A stretch of 64,000 nt of DNA from Bartonella sp. DB5-6 (lineage in GTDB: Bacteria > Pseudomonadota > Alphaproteobacteria > Rhizobiales > Rhizobiaceae), in contig NZ_JH725117.1 in assembly GCF_000278115.1 (NCBI RefSeq), positions 133,257-197,256 of the forward strand. Direction: 5' to 3'. Below the pieces are notes generated by a model, which was not told where the DNA came from, searched no databases, and worked only from the letters and a program-made list of their open reading frames with translations. A program made the translations under genes and the position numbers. Shown here piece after piece: positions 1 to 7,511 of the stretch. Numbering within the stretch: position 1 is the stretch's first letter; every line of letters begins with the position of its first letter.

Positions 1-72
1 CCAAACCTCACAACCCCAAACCTCACAACCCCAAACCTCACAACCCCAAACCTCACAACCCCAAACCTCACA
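1..72. repeat. 15-bp tandem repeat, coding
   Basis: The unit ccaaacctcacaacc is repeated almost perfectly about 4.8 times from the window edge. The unit length is a multiple of three, and in the thiE frame it encodes (QTSQP)n with no stop. The array may continue to the left of the window. Slippage would add or remove five residues without breaking the frame. Confidence 0.9.
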
Positions 73-616
73 AAAAAAGTCTTTTGCATGCGTTATTCTT
101 TATGACTCTCAGGGTGATGCAGCTTTTTTACAAAAACAAGCACAACTTTATGCACAAGATATTCAACAAAATGATACCGCCCTTCTCATTGCTGGAGACA
201 GCCGAATTGCGGGACGAATAAAGGCTGATGGCGTGCATATAGAGGGTGACCTTAACGCTCTCGAAAGCCTCGACAATCAGAAAAGGGAACAAAAAATCAT
301 AGGTTTTGGAAATTTACGCAATCGCCATAGCGCTATGGTTGCTGGAGAAGCCGGCGTCGATTACCTATTCTTTGGAAAACTTGGTGCTGATAAAAAGCCA
401 CAGCCTCACCCCCGCAATGTCCAACTAGCAGGGTGGTGGGCAGAGATTATGGAAATCCCTGCTATTCTTCAAGCAGGAAGCGATTTTACAACTTTTGATG
501 AAGTCTTAAAAACCGCCTGTGAATTCATTGCTGTCGAAGAAGTCATTTTCGGGAACGACAATCCTTTGATGATACTCGAAAGAATAAAAGAAAAATGTGA
601 AACCACCCCCTTGTAA
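2..616 (+). CDS. thiE: Thiamine phosphate synthase (ThiE-like), 5'-partial
   Basis: The reading frame is open from the window edge to a TAA at 614-616, so the true start lies outside. Residues matching the TMP synthase/TenI TIM-barrel are visible: the segment ending ADGVHIEGD, which corresponds to the family's GvHlG strand, and IIGFGNLRNRHSA followed by GVDYLFFGKLG, which corresponds to the DYvgvGp phosphate-binding strand. The usual GP-F-x-T-x-TK motif is altered to GKLGADKK, so this is a divergent member. Known role of the family: joining the hydroxymethylpyrimidine and thiazole moieties into thiamine phosphate in the cytoplasm. Upstream of the barrel the frame runs through a tandem QTSQP repeat. 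A thiamine pyrophosphokinase gene lies at 24948-25583. Identity is fairly sure; activity is less so because of the divergent motif. Confidence 0.75.
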   Translation, partial: QTSQPQTSQPQTSQPQTSQPQTSQKKSFACVILYDSQGDAAFLQKQAQLYAQDIQQNDTALLIAGDSRIAGRIKADGVHIEGDLNALESLDNQKREQKIIGFGNLRNRHSAMVAGEAGVDYLFFGKLGADKKPQPHPRNVQLAGWWAEIMEIPAILQAGSDFTTFDEVLKTACEFIAVEEVIFGNDNPLMILERIKEKCETTPL

Positions 617-925
617 TGCGGGGGAAACATTCATACAAGCACCGACAAAAACCCACACATACCCATATCATCCATGTATCACCCACAATTACAGATAAAG
701 GGGATAAAAGTGCATTCCTCTTGTCTCAAAATTCCATCAAATTGTCTCAAAATTTAACAGAATTAGATGAAAAAGCTAGCATCCCCTTTTTACATAGTAT
801 AAGAAAAAAAATCATAAAACTTTATCTTATAAAAAGAAACCATCATGATTGGGAAAAATCATCATTGTTAATGTTGATAATGAATACCGACAACTGATGA
901 TAGAGATATGGAGGGGACATAAAAA
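617..925. other. Spacer with no supported gene
   Basis: Between thiE and the TIR-like gene. A 93-codon frame at 616-897 has low-complexity composition, no convincing ribosome-binding site and no recognisable domain. I see only the GGAGGGG sequence at about 910-917, which serves the next gene. Confidence 0.5.
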
Positions 926-1675
926 ATGGAATACAAAGGTACCTTTGAAGACCTTAAAAACATGGTTTGCAAAGCTGGATATGAAATCATAGAAGCCAAA
1001 CCTCTATCACATAATTCCCCTGAAGTATATCAGATCATAATCTTAGATGCAGGATCAATTAATTGGTATGGAGGAAGCTCAGGAAAAATCGTCTTTCAAA
1101 GCAGTGGCCCCTTACAAGAGAACCTAAAAAAAGCCTTAGCCAAGCACCTAGGAAAAAAATCAAAAACTTCTTCCCCAAAGACTTCTTCCAATACCTCAGA
1201 TAAAAAAGTTTTTGTCGTACACGGTCATGATGCTGCTGCCCTAGAGCAACTTGAACTTACTCTTCGCAGGCTTGGGCTTGAACCTTACATCTTGCAAAAT
1301 ACGAGCGGTAATGGTCTAACCATCATTGAAGCTTTGGAAAAAGAGATCTGTAATCCAACCCGTTCTACAAAATTTGGTATTGTACTGCTCACTCCTGATG
1401 ACATGGGCTATTCCAAAAGTGATGGTCCCCAAAAAGCACAACCTCGTGCGCGACAAAATGTTGTTCTCGAAATGGGCATGTTAATATCCGCGCTTTCTCG
1501 AAAAAATGTTGCTATTCTGATAAAGCAAGACGTTGCCCCCCCTTCAGATATTGCTGGAATTATATACCTTCCTTTCAAGAACCACGTAAAAGAAACAGTT
1601 CCAAAACTTGTCATTCGATTAATGGAATCTGGATTCACTTTAGATCCAGCAGCAATTTCTTACGCATTCAATTAA
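926..1675 (+). CDS. TIR-like (CAP12/PCTIR, PF10137-type) nucleotide-binding protein
   Basis: A protein of 249 residues. Residues 94-249 form a TIR-like domain: strand KVFVVHGHD (94-102), the GLEPYILQ strand, the FGIVLLTPDD strand (150-159), and RQNVVLEMG (176-184), whose Glu182 sits where TIR-type NADases carry the catalytic glutamate. Residues 1-70 are a small separate domain ending NWYGGSSGKIVFQ, reminiscent of the TBP-like substrate-binding module of RNase HIII. A Ser/Thr/Lys linker (77-92) joins them. Known for the family: NAD-degrading effectors in CBASS, Pycsar and related antiphage systems. No cyclase or partner gene is adjacent, so the inference is a stand-alone or orphan effector sensing its ligand through the N-terminal domain. 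GGAGGGG about nine bases before the ATG supports the start. It lies in an accessory block between core genes. Confidence 0.8.
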   Translation: MEYKGTFEDLKNMVCKAGYEIIEAKPLSHNSPEVYQIIILDAGSINWYGGSSGKIVFQSSGPLQENLKKALAKHLGKKSKTSSPKTSSNTSDKKVFVVHGHDAAALEQLELTLRRLGLEPYILQNTSGNGLTIIEALEKEICNPTRSTKFGIVLLTPDDMGYSKSDGPQKAQPRARQNVVLEMGMLISALSRKNVAILIKQDVAPPSDIAGIIYLPFKNHVKETVPKLVIRLMESGFTLDPAAISYAFN

Positions 1676-1742
1676 ATTTAAACAACGCCCAATAGAAAAC
1701 TGCTCCCTAAAGTTTGAACACGCAGATTAATCCATTATAAAT

Positions 1743-1890
1743 AAGCCCATACTATGAATATCCTCGGAATTCTGGGAGATTTTGCTATGTCCAAGTGCTT
1801 TAAGCACTAAAAGCAAAATGCTGATTTAGGTTCAGTTTTAGACTCCCAGAATACCAATGCGAGGGCGCTCGCACCCAGAGAGGGACTAAA
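1743..1890 (+). ncRNA. Brt-like RNA element, copy 1 (orphan)
   Basis: This copy is about 80% identical by eye to the copy at 2091-2241. Shared parts are a long complementary pair closing the element (gaattctgggag with ctcccagaata), the core segments gagattttgctatgtcca and ctaaaagcaaaatgctga, and a 3' hairpin gcgag-ggcg-ctcgc. The arrangement resembles the genus-specific Brt transcripts of Bartonella, which lie upstream of small XRE-type regulator genes. No regulator follows this copy. Strand is inferred from copy 2. Confidence 0.55.
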
Positions 1891-2090
1891 CAAAACCCAT
1901 ACGCAAAAGTGCCACCGCTTTTCTCACCATTTTTGACTTGATGAAAAACGCAGCTCCTCTCATGAAAAAAACACTATTTTCATTTTTATTGTAAATTTCC
2001 CGAAATTGCTTTATGACTTAAAAGGTGATTTTGGTCGCATACGCAACGACCAATAGGGACTTGAAAACCCGAAACTCAAACATAAAAATG

Positions 2091-2241
2091 AACCCACTCT
2101 GTGGGTATCCCGGGATTCCGGGAGATTTTGCTATGTCCAGGTGCTCTCAGCACTAAAAGCAAAATGCTGATTTGAGTTCAGTGTTTTCAAGCTCCCGGAA
2201 TACTCATGCGAGGGCGCTCGCAACCGGCGGGGGGCTCTAAA
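2091..2241 (+). ncRNA. Brt-like RNA element, copy 2, leader of the XRE gene
   Basis: Second copy of the element, ending directly at the ribosome-binding site of the XRE regulator. The closing arms are gattccgggag and ctcccggaata; compared with copy 1 (ttctgggag, ctcccagaa) both arms changed together, so pairing is conserved and an RNA structure is likely. The 3' hairpin gcgagggcgctcgc is followed by ggcgggggg, which doubles as the Shine-Dalgarno of the next gene. This suggests that readthrough past the hairpin controls the regulator. Confidence 0.6.
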
Positions 2242-2607
2242 GTGCAAACCAAAACTCTCAACGACATTTTTGTAGGCAAGAGAATTCGTTTTAGGCGAAA
2301 AATGTTGAAAATGTCTCAAAAACAATTAGCGCATGCTTTAAATGTAAGCTACCAACAAATTCAAAAATATGAAACAGGCTTAAATCGTGTAAGCGCAGGA
2401 CGCCTGAAAGATATTGCCGATATCCTAAGCGTTCCACTTACCTTTTTCTACGCAGATATCTTAACAAAACAAGAATCTCCATACCAACATGACGAGATAA
2501 TATCGAGCAGAGAGGAATATCTGCTGTTAAAAAGATTTAGAGTTTTAACATCGGTAAAACAAAGAGCAATTTTACAACTCATCGCTGATCAAAATGAAAA
2601 TTTTTAA
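2242..2607 (+). CDS. XRE-family HTH transcriptional regulator (trp-like)
   Basis: I place the start at GTG 2242, preceded by a G-rich ribosome-binding site (GGCGGGGGG, 2227-2234). The frame also opens at an ATG at 2206, but that codon sits inside the conserved 3' hairpin of the Brt-like element. The product is about 121 residues. An HTH_3 domain covers roughly residues 10-65, with the typical RIRFRRKMLKMSQKQLA helix and the recognition helix VSYQQIQKYETG, followed by a C-terminal helical tail containing EYLLLKRF. The family binds DNA as a dimer. The pairing of a Brt-type RNA with a small XRE protein is known in Bartonella, where it regulates surface adhesin expression; the target here is unknown. 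The protein may also be phage-derived. Confidence 0.8.
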   Translation: MQTKTLNDIFVGKRIRFRRKMLKMSQKQLAHALNVSYQQIQKYETGLNRVSAGRLKDIADILSVPLTFFYADILTKQESPYQHDEIISSREEYLLLKRFRVLTSVKQRAILQLIADQNENF

Positions 2608-3036
2608 CATCATGCTAGAGATCTACACTCTCTGTTCATAAACACTCATAAATATCTTTGAAAAGAACAGCCCTCAAAAACCAGCACTTGAAAATTTATT
2701 TGGTAAAACTGTACACCTAACACATCATTTGATAACGGTTAAGCCTATCTTAAAAAACTATATTACCACAGCACATCACAAAATAAATTTACCTATAGTA
2801 TATGCTTACACATGTTTTATATGCTTTTAATATATATTTTGTATGTTAAGTATAACCTTTAAATGCTCTTAGAGATGATAGTAGTTTTTAAAAAACGAAT
2901 GAAAAAATACCGCTTGATTGTGCACCGATACGTTGTTAGTATGGTCATGAGCAAAAGTGCTCTTATTTCGCTGTAAGAGCTTCCCAAGAGAGCCTAATAA
3001 ACAAGAGAGCCTAACCATAAATAGGGGGGAATTAAG
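2608..3036. other. Spacer with no gene seen
   Basis: AT-rich sequence with no open frame that looks coding. GGGGGG at about 3023-3028 precedes the next gene. No terminator with a clear T-run was found. Confidence 0.5.
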
Positions 3037-3435
3037 ATGTTAAAATATTTATTGCTACCACCGCTTGTGTTGACAGCTGGTTGTGTATCTATGAATGGTA
3101 ATTCATCAAGTTATGTTGATCAAAATGTTACGACGAATGCTGCAAAATTAATTGCTAACGATTTTGTCCGTAATCTCAAAAAACCTTTACCGCCAGCTAC
3201 AACCACACTTATTATAAAGAAAAATAATACAGCAGACAACTTTACTCCTTTATTTATCGATCTGTTGCGACGGAATGGATATAATGTGATCTATACAGAT
3301 CAACCCCAAAAACAGCAGAACATGGGTGTAACTTTGACTTATAGAATAGCGCCAATGGATAAAGGTATAATGTCTGTTGTTTATTATGATGAGGCGGGAG
3401 CAACACGTTATTATATACGTACTTATAATAGATGA
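3037..3435 (+). CDS. TrbH-like lipoprotein (orphan conjugation-type gene)
   Basis: A protein of 132 residues. The N-terminus is a lipoprotein signal: MLKYLLLPPLVLTAGC, with the lipobox LTAGC and Cys16 as the lipidated residue. The mature part has the pattern of the TrbH family of conjugal transfer lipoproteins: AKLIANDFVRNL, a PPATTTLII strand, DLLRRNGYNVIYTD, and a closing strand YYIRTY. TrbH proteins belong to Ti-plasmid type Trb mating-pair systems. No other trb or tra gene is present, so this is either a remnant of an integrated element or a domesticated envelope protein. The start is supported by GGGGGG about eight bases upstream. Assignment to TrbH is by pattern only. Confidence 0.6.
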   Translation: MLKYLLLPPLVLTAGCVSMNGNSSSYVDQNVTTNAAKLIANDFVRNLKKPLPPATTTLIIKKNNTADNFTPLFIDLLRRNGYNVIYTDQPQKQQNMGVTLTYRIAPMDKGIMSVVYYDEAGATRYYIRTYNR

Positions 3436-3608
3436 ACCCCCTATTTAATGTGGAGATTTTCTATATTTGAGACGTAAAGACCTAAAAGCTCTTGCTAAAG
3501 AAAAGAGATTTTCACCTCAATACAAACTCTTGTTTTTTAGCCAGAGCGAATAAACTTTTTTATATATTGTAACGATACAAGGTATAATAATTTATCGCTT
3601 TAAAAATA

Positions 3609-3760
3609 ATGAAAAATCCTCCACACCCTAGTTATTACGTGGAAGTGTAATCACAAAATTTGGTTTATCTGTGACTAAAGCAGTTGAATAGCTTGCTATA
3701 TCTCGTGTAGCATTTCTAGGGTATCGGTAAAAATCCAATACCTTTAGAGAGTTTCATTTT
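3609..3760 (+). pseudogene. Decayed HigA-type antitoxin
   Basis: Starting at ATG 3609 the sequence reads MKNPPHPSYYVEV. After a two-base shift it continues ITKFGLSVTKAVE, then a stop codon, then LAISRVAFLGYR and another stop. This follows the order of HigA/VapI antitoxins (HPG, then a GLSVTKAAE helix, then LGVSR recognition helix), so it is an antitoxin gene broken by one frameshift and at least two stops. No HigB toxin remnant was found upstream. Confidence 0.5.
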
Positions 3761-4051
3761 GTGTGATTTTCTCAACAATCAAAAACATCCATTGACAATA
3801 TCATCATCAACGTTTTAGCATAGTTTGGTAAAGCTAAAAGAAGCCCCCATAATTGCCAAACATGTCGACAAAGGTTGATATTTCATCAATTCAAATTTTG
3901 TTTTTAATGAAAAACACATTGTATTTTTTATTCACATTAGTCGTAAAGAATAATATAGAAAGAATGTTATTTTTACTCCGTTGAAAAAGAAAACATTTTC
4001 CACCAAGTTAAATCTTGGCTCTTACTTCCATGAGCACAATGATGTGTAGAA

Positions 4052-4071
4052 ATAGTGGAAATCTCCACTAT
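4052..4071. promoter_or_regulatory. Perfect 8-bp inverted repeat upstream of the Sel1 gene
   Basis: atagtgga-aatc-tccactat forms a perfect hairpin with a four-base loop, about 90 bases before the Sel1 gene. No T-run follows, so an operator or mRNA leader structure is more likely than a terminator. The rest of 3761-4162 holds nothing I can support. Confidence 0.4.
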
Positions 4072-4162
4072 AATCCCTTGGGTATAAATCCTTTGAGTAC
4101 ACTTGATATGATGAAAGAAAAATGTAAAAACTTCTTCTCGTAGAGGGGGAGAAGGAGCATTC

Positions 4163-5221
4163 ATGATAAAGCAAGGCATGATAAAAAAAAGCATAGCGCT
4201 CTTCACCTTAATAATGATTTGCTTCACCAGTACTGTTGCAAAATCTGCTGCCAATGTTCAGGAGCTCTCAAATTTTGAACGTTCTTTCAATACAATTCAA
4301 GACACCACAAACACTCAAGAACCTTTCCAACCTTTAAAAGCTGGAGAATATGATCAAGCTTATGACTATTACACCCAAGGCTATTATTTAAAAGCCTTTC
4401 GTGAAGCACTCAGACGAGCAGAACAAAATGATCCCATCGCACAGACTCTGGTTGCTCGGATTTATATGGAAGGATGCGCTGTTCCTCGTGATGGTGCGCG
4501 CGCTGCTTTGTGGTTTGGACGAGCAGCAAAACAAGGCGAACCACAAGCGCAACTGCGCTACGGTCTTCTATTATTTGATGGAAATTTCATTGCGCAAAAT
4601 CAGGAACTTGGTGAAGAGTTTATCCGAAAAGCCGTAGATGCTAAGGTAAAAGAAGCCTATTTTTATTATGGACAATTGCTTCTTTATAAAGCCTCGCGTG
4701 AAAAACAAGTTCTCGCGGGTGTTTCTTCACAAAGCCGTGAAAATGAGGCGATAGAACAAGCATTAAAATGGTTCTTAAAAGGCGCTGCCCGTGGAGATTC
4801 TGAAGCCGCGTTTGCTGCGTCAAAAATTCTTGCCTCAGGAACTTCAACGCGTCCAAGAGATGAGCGCAACGCCCGCAGACTCATGGAAGCAGCTGCCCAA
4901 AACAACCACTCTACAGCACAAATCCTTTTAGCACAATGGCTTGTGAAAGGTCGTGGTGGAGAAACCGATTTTCAACGTGCTTTTCATTTGCTTATGAGCA
5001 ATGCCATCAATATGGTTCCACCAGCACAAGTTTCTCTCGCAAGGCTCTATCGCGATGGAATAGGCACAAAAGGCGATATAGTCATGGCAGCGGCATGGTA
5101 TATGCTTGCAAAACACGCCAAAATTCAAGCACCAGACCTTGAAATGATGCTTGAAGGTATGGACAATACGCAATTGGAAAAAGCTCGCAAAGAAGCAATA
5201 AAGCTGCTTCCTATTTTTTAA
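4163..5221 (+). CDS. Sel1-repeat (SLR/TPR-like) exported protein
   Basis: A protein of 352 residues. The N-terminus (residues 1-28) is a signal peptide: basic start, hydrophobic ALFTLIMICF, cleavage probably near TVAKSA. From about residue 60 on there are successive Sel1 repeats, visible as A-x-x-x-A helices with GC-AVPRDGARAALWFGRAA, QPQAQLRYG-type and GIGTKGDIVMAAAWYMLA blocks. Sel1 proteins scaffold protein-protein contacts; the rhizobial relative ExoR acts in the periplasm on a two-component sensor. This one is the conserved gene preceding efp and suhB in related genomes, so its role is probably envelope related, but the substrate is unknown. AAGGAG at 4151-4156 supports the start. The same frame stays open for 101 codons past the stop (5222-5527). 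Confidence 0.8.
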   Translation: MIKQGMIKKSIALFTLIMICFTSTVAKSAANVQELSNFERSFNTIQDTTNTQEPFQPLKAGEYDQAYDYYTQGYYLKAFREALRRAEQNDPIAQTLVARIYMEGCAVPRDGARAALWFGRAAKQGEPQAQLRYGLLLFDGNFIAQNQELGEEFIRKAVDAKVKEAYFYYGQLLLYKASREKQVLAGVSSQSRENEAIEQALKWFLKGAARGDSEAAFAASKILASGTSTRPRDERNARRLMEAAAQNNHSTAQILLAQWLVKGRGGETDFQRAFHLLMSNAINMVPPAQVSLARLYRDGIGTKGDIVMAAAWYMLAKHAKIQAPDLEMMLEGMDNTQLEKARKEAIKLLPIF

Positions 5222-5527
5222 TACACACTTCAAAGAAATGATATCGTTTACTGCCAAGAAATAAAATCCGACAAAGACCGCCCAAAATCTCGTAAAATCC
5301 CCTCCCAATCCCATAAAAATCTTTGTGCAAATTTTAAAAAGCTTGCGTTTGAACGCTTTTTATGGTCTTGCAAAGAATTAAAAAGTAAGAAAAGGCTCTT
5401 TTTTGGGAGAACTTATCTAGGCTTTTCTCTCTGCCAACATGATGGAAAGCCCACTGTAAGGACAACGAAAGAACCCACCACAAAGACCACGAGAGAGCCT
5501 ACCGCAAGAACAACGAAGGGTGAATAA
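5222..5527 (+). other. In-frame open extension after the Sel1 stop, with a 24-bp repeat
   Basis: Directly after the TAA of the Sel1 gene the same frame is open for 101 codons, up to TAA 5525-5527. The last third contains three imperfect 24-base units (about 5452-5518) encoding the pattern KPTVRTT, KEPTTKTT, REPTARTT. Either an ancestral longer protein was cut by a stop mutation, or this is chance plus a small tandem repeat. It also serves as the efp upstream region. Confidence 0.35.
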
Positions 5528-5581
5528 CCGTAAGGGCAAAAAAAAGCTCTCTTTTTGTAAAAATGAAATTGGATATAAACG

Positions 5582-6154
5582 ATGAAAATTAATGGCAATG
5601 AAATTCGTCCTGGAAATGTAATCGAGCATCAAGGAGGCTTATGGGTAGCTGTGAAATGCAATGCTGTAAAACCAGGAAAAGGTGGTGCATTTAACCAAGT
5701 TGAAATGAAAAATTTAATCGATGGTACAAAACTCAATGAACGATTTCGTTCTGCCGAAACTGTTGAACGCGTACGCCTTGAACAAAAAGACTTTACATTT
5801 CTCTATCAACAAGGTGACGCTCTAGTCTTTATGGATTCAGAATCTTATGAACAACTTGAATTACAAAAAGATTTTGTCGGTGAACGCGCTGCTTTCTTGC
5901 AAGACGGGATGACAGTAACTGTTGAACTTTATCAAGAAAAGCCTATTGGCATATCACTTCCCGATCAGGTCACTGTAACAATTGTTGAAGCAGATCCTGC
6001 TATCAAAGGGCAAACAGTTACATCTTCTTATAAACCTGCCATTCTTGAAAATGGTATTCGCATTCTTGTACCACCTTTTATTAATGCTGGTGAACGTGTC
6101 ATTGTCGACACCAACGAGTTGATTTATGTGCGTCGTGCAAATGATAAAGGATAA
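5582..6154 (+). CDS. efp: Translation elongation factor P
   Basis: EF-P relieves ribosome stalling at consecutive prolines by entering the E site. The 190 residues match the family's length and three-domain layout: KOW-like domain I (1-65), OB domain II (about 67-130) and OB domain III with the closing signature region ([18 protein letters not shown]). The modifiable lysine is Lys33 in the loop [11 protein letters not shown]. The next gene, suhB, begins 15 bases downstream on the same strand, so the two are probably cotranscribed. The ATG is the family start. Confidence 0.97.
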   Translation: MKINGNEIRPGNVIEHQGGLWVAVKCNAVKPGKGGAFNQVEMKNLIDGTKLNERFRSAETVERVRLEQKDFTFLYQQGDALVFMDSESYEQLELQKDFVGERAAFLQDGMTVTVELYQEKPIGISLPDQVTVTIVEADPAIKGQTVTSSYKPAILENGIRILVPPFINAGERVIVDTNELIYVRRANDKG

Positions 6155-6169
6155 ATAAAGGAATAAAAA

Positions 6170-6961
6170 ATGGCCCATTCTGCAATCATGAATGTCATGG
6201 TGCAAGCTGCAATGAAAGCTGGACGCTCATTAGTGCGTGATTACGGTGAAGTGCAAAATTTGCAAGTGTCTTTGAAAGGGCCAGCAGATTATGTAAGCCA
6301 AGCAGATCGTAAGGCTGAAAAAATTATTTTCAATGACTTAAGCAAAGCACGACCAAAATTTGGTTTTCTGATGGAAGAATCTGAGGAAATCATTGGGGAA
6401 GATTCACAGCATCGTTTCATTATCGATCCTTTGGATGGCACAACAAATTTTCTCCATGGCATTCCTTTTTTTGCGGTTTCCATTGCTTTAGAAAGTCAAG
6501 GAAAAATCGTTGCTGGAGTAATTTATAATCCCGTGAATGATGAGTTGTTTACCGCTGAACGCGGTGGCGGTGCTTTTTTTAATGACCGGCGCTGTCGCGT
6601 TTCTGCACGACGCCGATTAGAAGATTGTGTCATTGCAACGGGCATGCCGCATTTTGGTCGTCCAAATCATGGTGCATATCTTATTGAATTGCGCAATGTC
6701 ATGGCTGAAGTTGCTGGACTTCGCCGCTTTGGAGCTGCCGCTCTTGATTTAGCTTATGTCGCCGCAGGAAGAACAGATGGATTTTGGGAAGACAATCTGC
6801 AAATTTGGGATATAGCCGCCGGAATACTGATGGTTCGCGAAGCCGGTGGTTTTGTCACGGATAAGGAAGGTGGTAACGATATATTTCGCAAAAAAAATGT
6901 CATTGCTGGCAATGAACTTATTCGCCTCAAACTAGAAAAAACTCTCAAAAAAGGCATTTAA
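6170..6961 (+). CDS. suhB: Inositol monophosphatase family protein SuhB
   Basis: A protein of 263 residues with the metal-dependent phosphatase signatures: ESEE (the first metal ligand region), IIDPLDGTTNF (motif 1) and WDIAAGILMVREAGG (motif 2). The family hydrolyses myo-inositol-1-phosphate with Mg2+; in bacteria SuhB also has a role in rRNA transcription. It follows efp at 15 bases, with an AAAGGA-type ribosome-binding site. The length is normal and all motifs are intact. Confidence 0.95.
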   Translation: MAHSAIMNVMVQAAMKAGRSLVRDYGEVQNLQVSLKGPADYVSQADRKAEKIIFNDLSKARPKFGFLMEESEEIIGEDSQHRFIIDPLDGTTNFLHGIPFFAVSIALESQGKIVAGVIYNPVNDELFTAERGGGAFFNDRRCRVSARRRLEDCVIATGMPHFGRPNHGAYLIELRNVMAEVAGLRRFGAAALDLAYVAAGRTDGFWEDNLQIWDIAAGILMVREAGGFVTDKEGGNDIFRKKNVIAGNELIRLKLEKTLKKGI

Positions 6962-7511
6962 ACCACCGAGAATGTCTGAAAAAAGACAATGTTAAAGTAT
7001 CATTTTCAACTTTTTGAAACCAACAATAATAAACCCATGATGATGTCAATATTTGATATTTTTCAAAAAATCATTGCTAGTAATGAGCCCATACGCACCT
7101 CATGAAAGCCTTTAAAAACTTTTAAATTTCAAAGATTCAAAAAGTCCTGCCAAATACTTTATATTTTTACTATAATATTTTCTCCTAATCCAAATCTAAA
7201 CAGGCTTGAAGACGAAATTCAAGAATAACCCATCACGATCAAGGCTTACAAAGAGCAATAAAAACACAATACCCCTTCACAGTTACATCCTTATACTACA
7301 TAACATTCTCTTATTACAGAAGCGCCCTCTCCTCATATCTTGCGATAGCGCTGCATATTGTTTTCAATGCTTTTCAAAGTTTTCACAAAAACGCGCAGCT
7401 AGATCACGCATGAGAAGTTGAATTTTCACCAGAATTAAAAAAATAGAAATGCATATATTTACTTTCCATTGACAACACCACAATGAAAATGCTGATCTTT
7501 ATGCTAATTCC
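6962..7511. other. Spacer with no supported gene
   Basis: About 550 bases between the convergent suhB and ABC exporter genes. A short minus-strand stretch at about 7335-7415 reads MRDLAARFCENFEKH before a stop and could be a gene remnant, but I cannot name it. No clear terminator. Confidence 0.35.

Noticed and set aside
1-72. Short repeats as a CRISPR array or telomere-like end
   Set aside because: The 15-bp units are contiguous without spacers and sit in an open reading frame.
616-897. 93-codon frame after thiE
   Set aside because: Low-complexity composition, overlaps the thiE stop, no ribosome-binding site and no domain pattern.
3973-4254. 93-codon minus-strand frame overlapping the Sel1 start
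   Set aside because: Overlaps the promoter and signal peptide region of a supported gene and has no homology pattern.
7206-7421. 71-codon frame between suhB and the ABC exporter
   Set aside because: No ribosome-binding site, low complexity, no family pattern.
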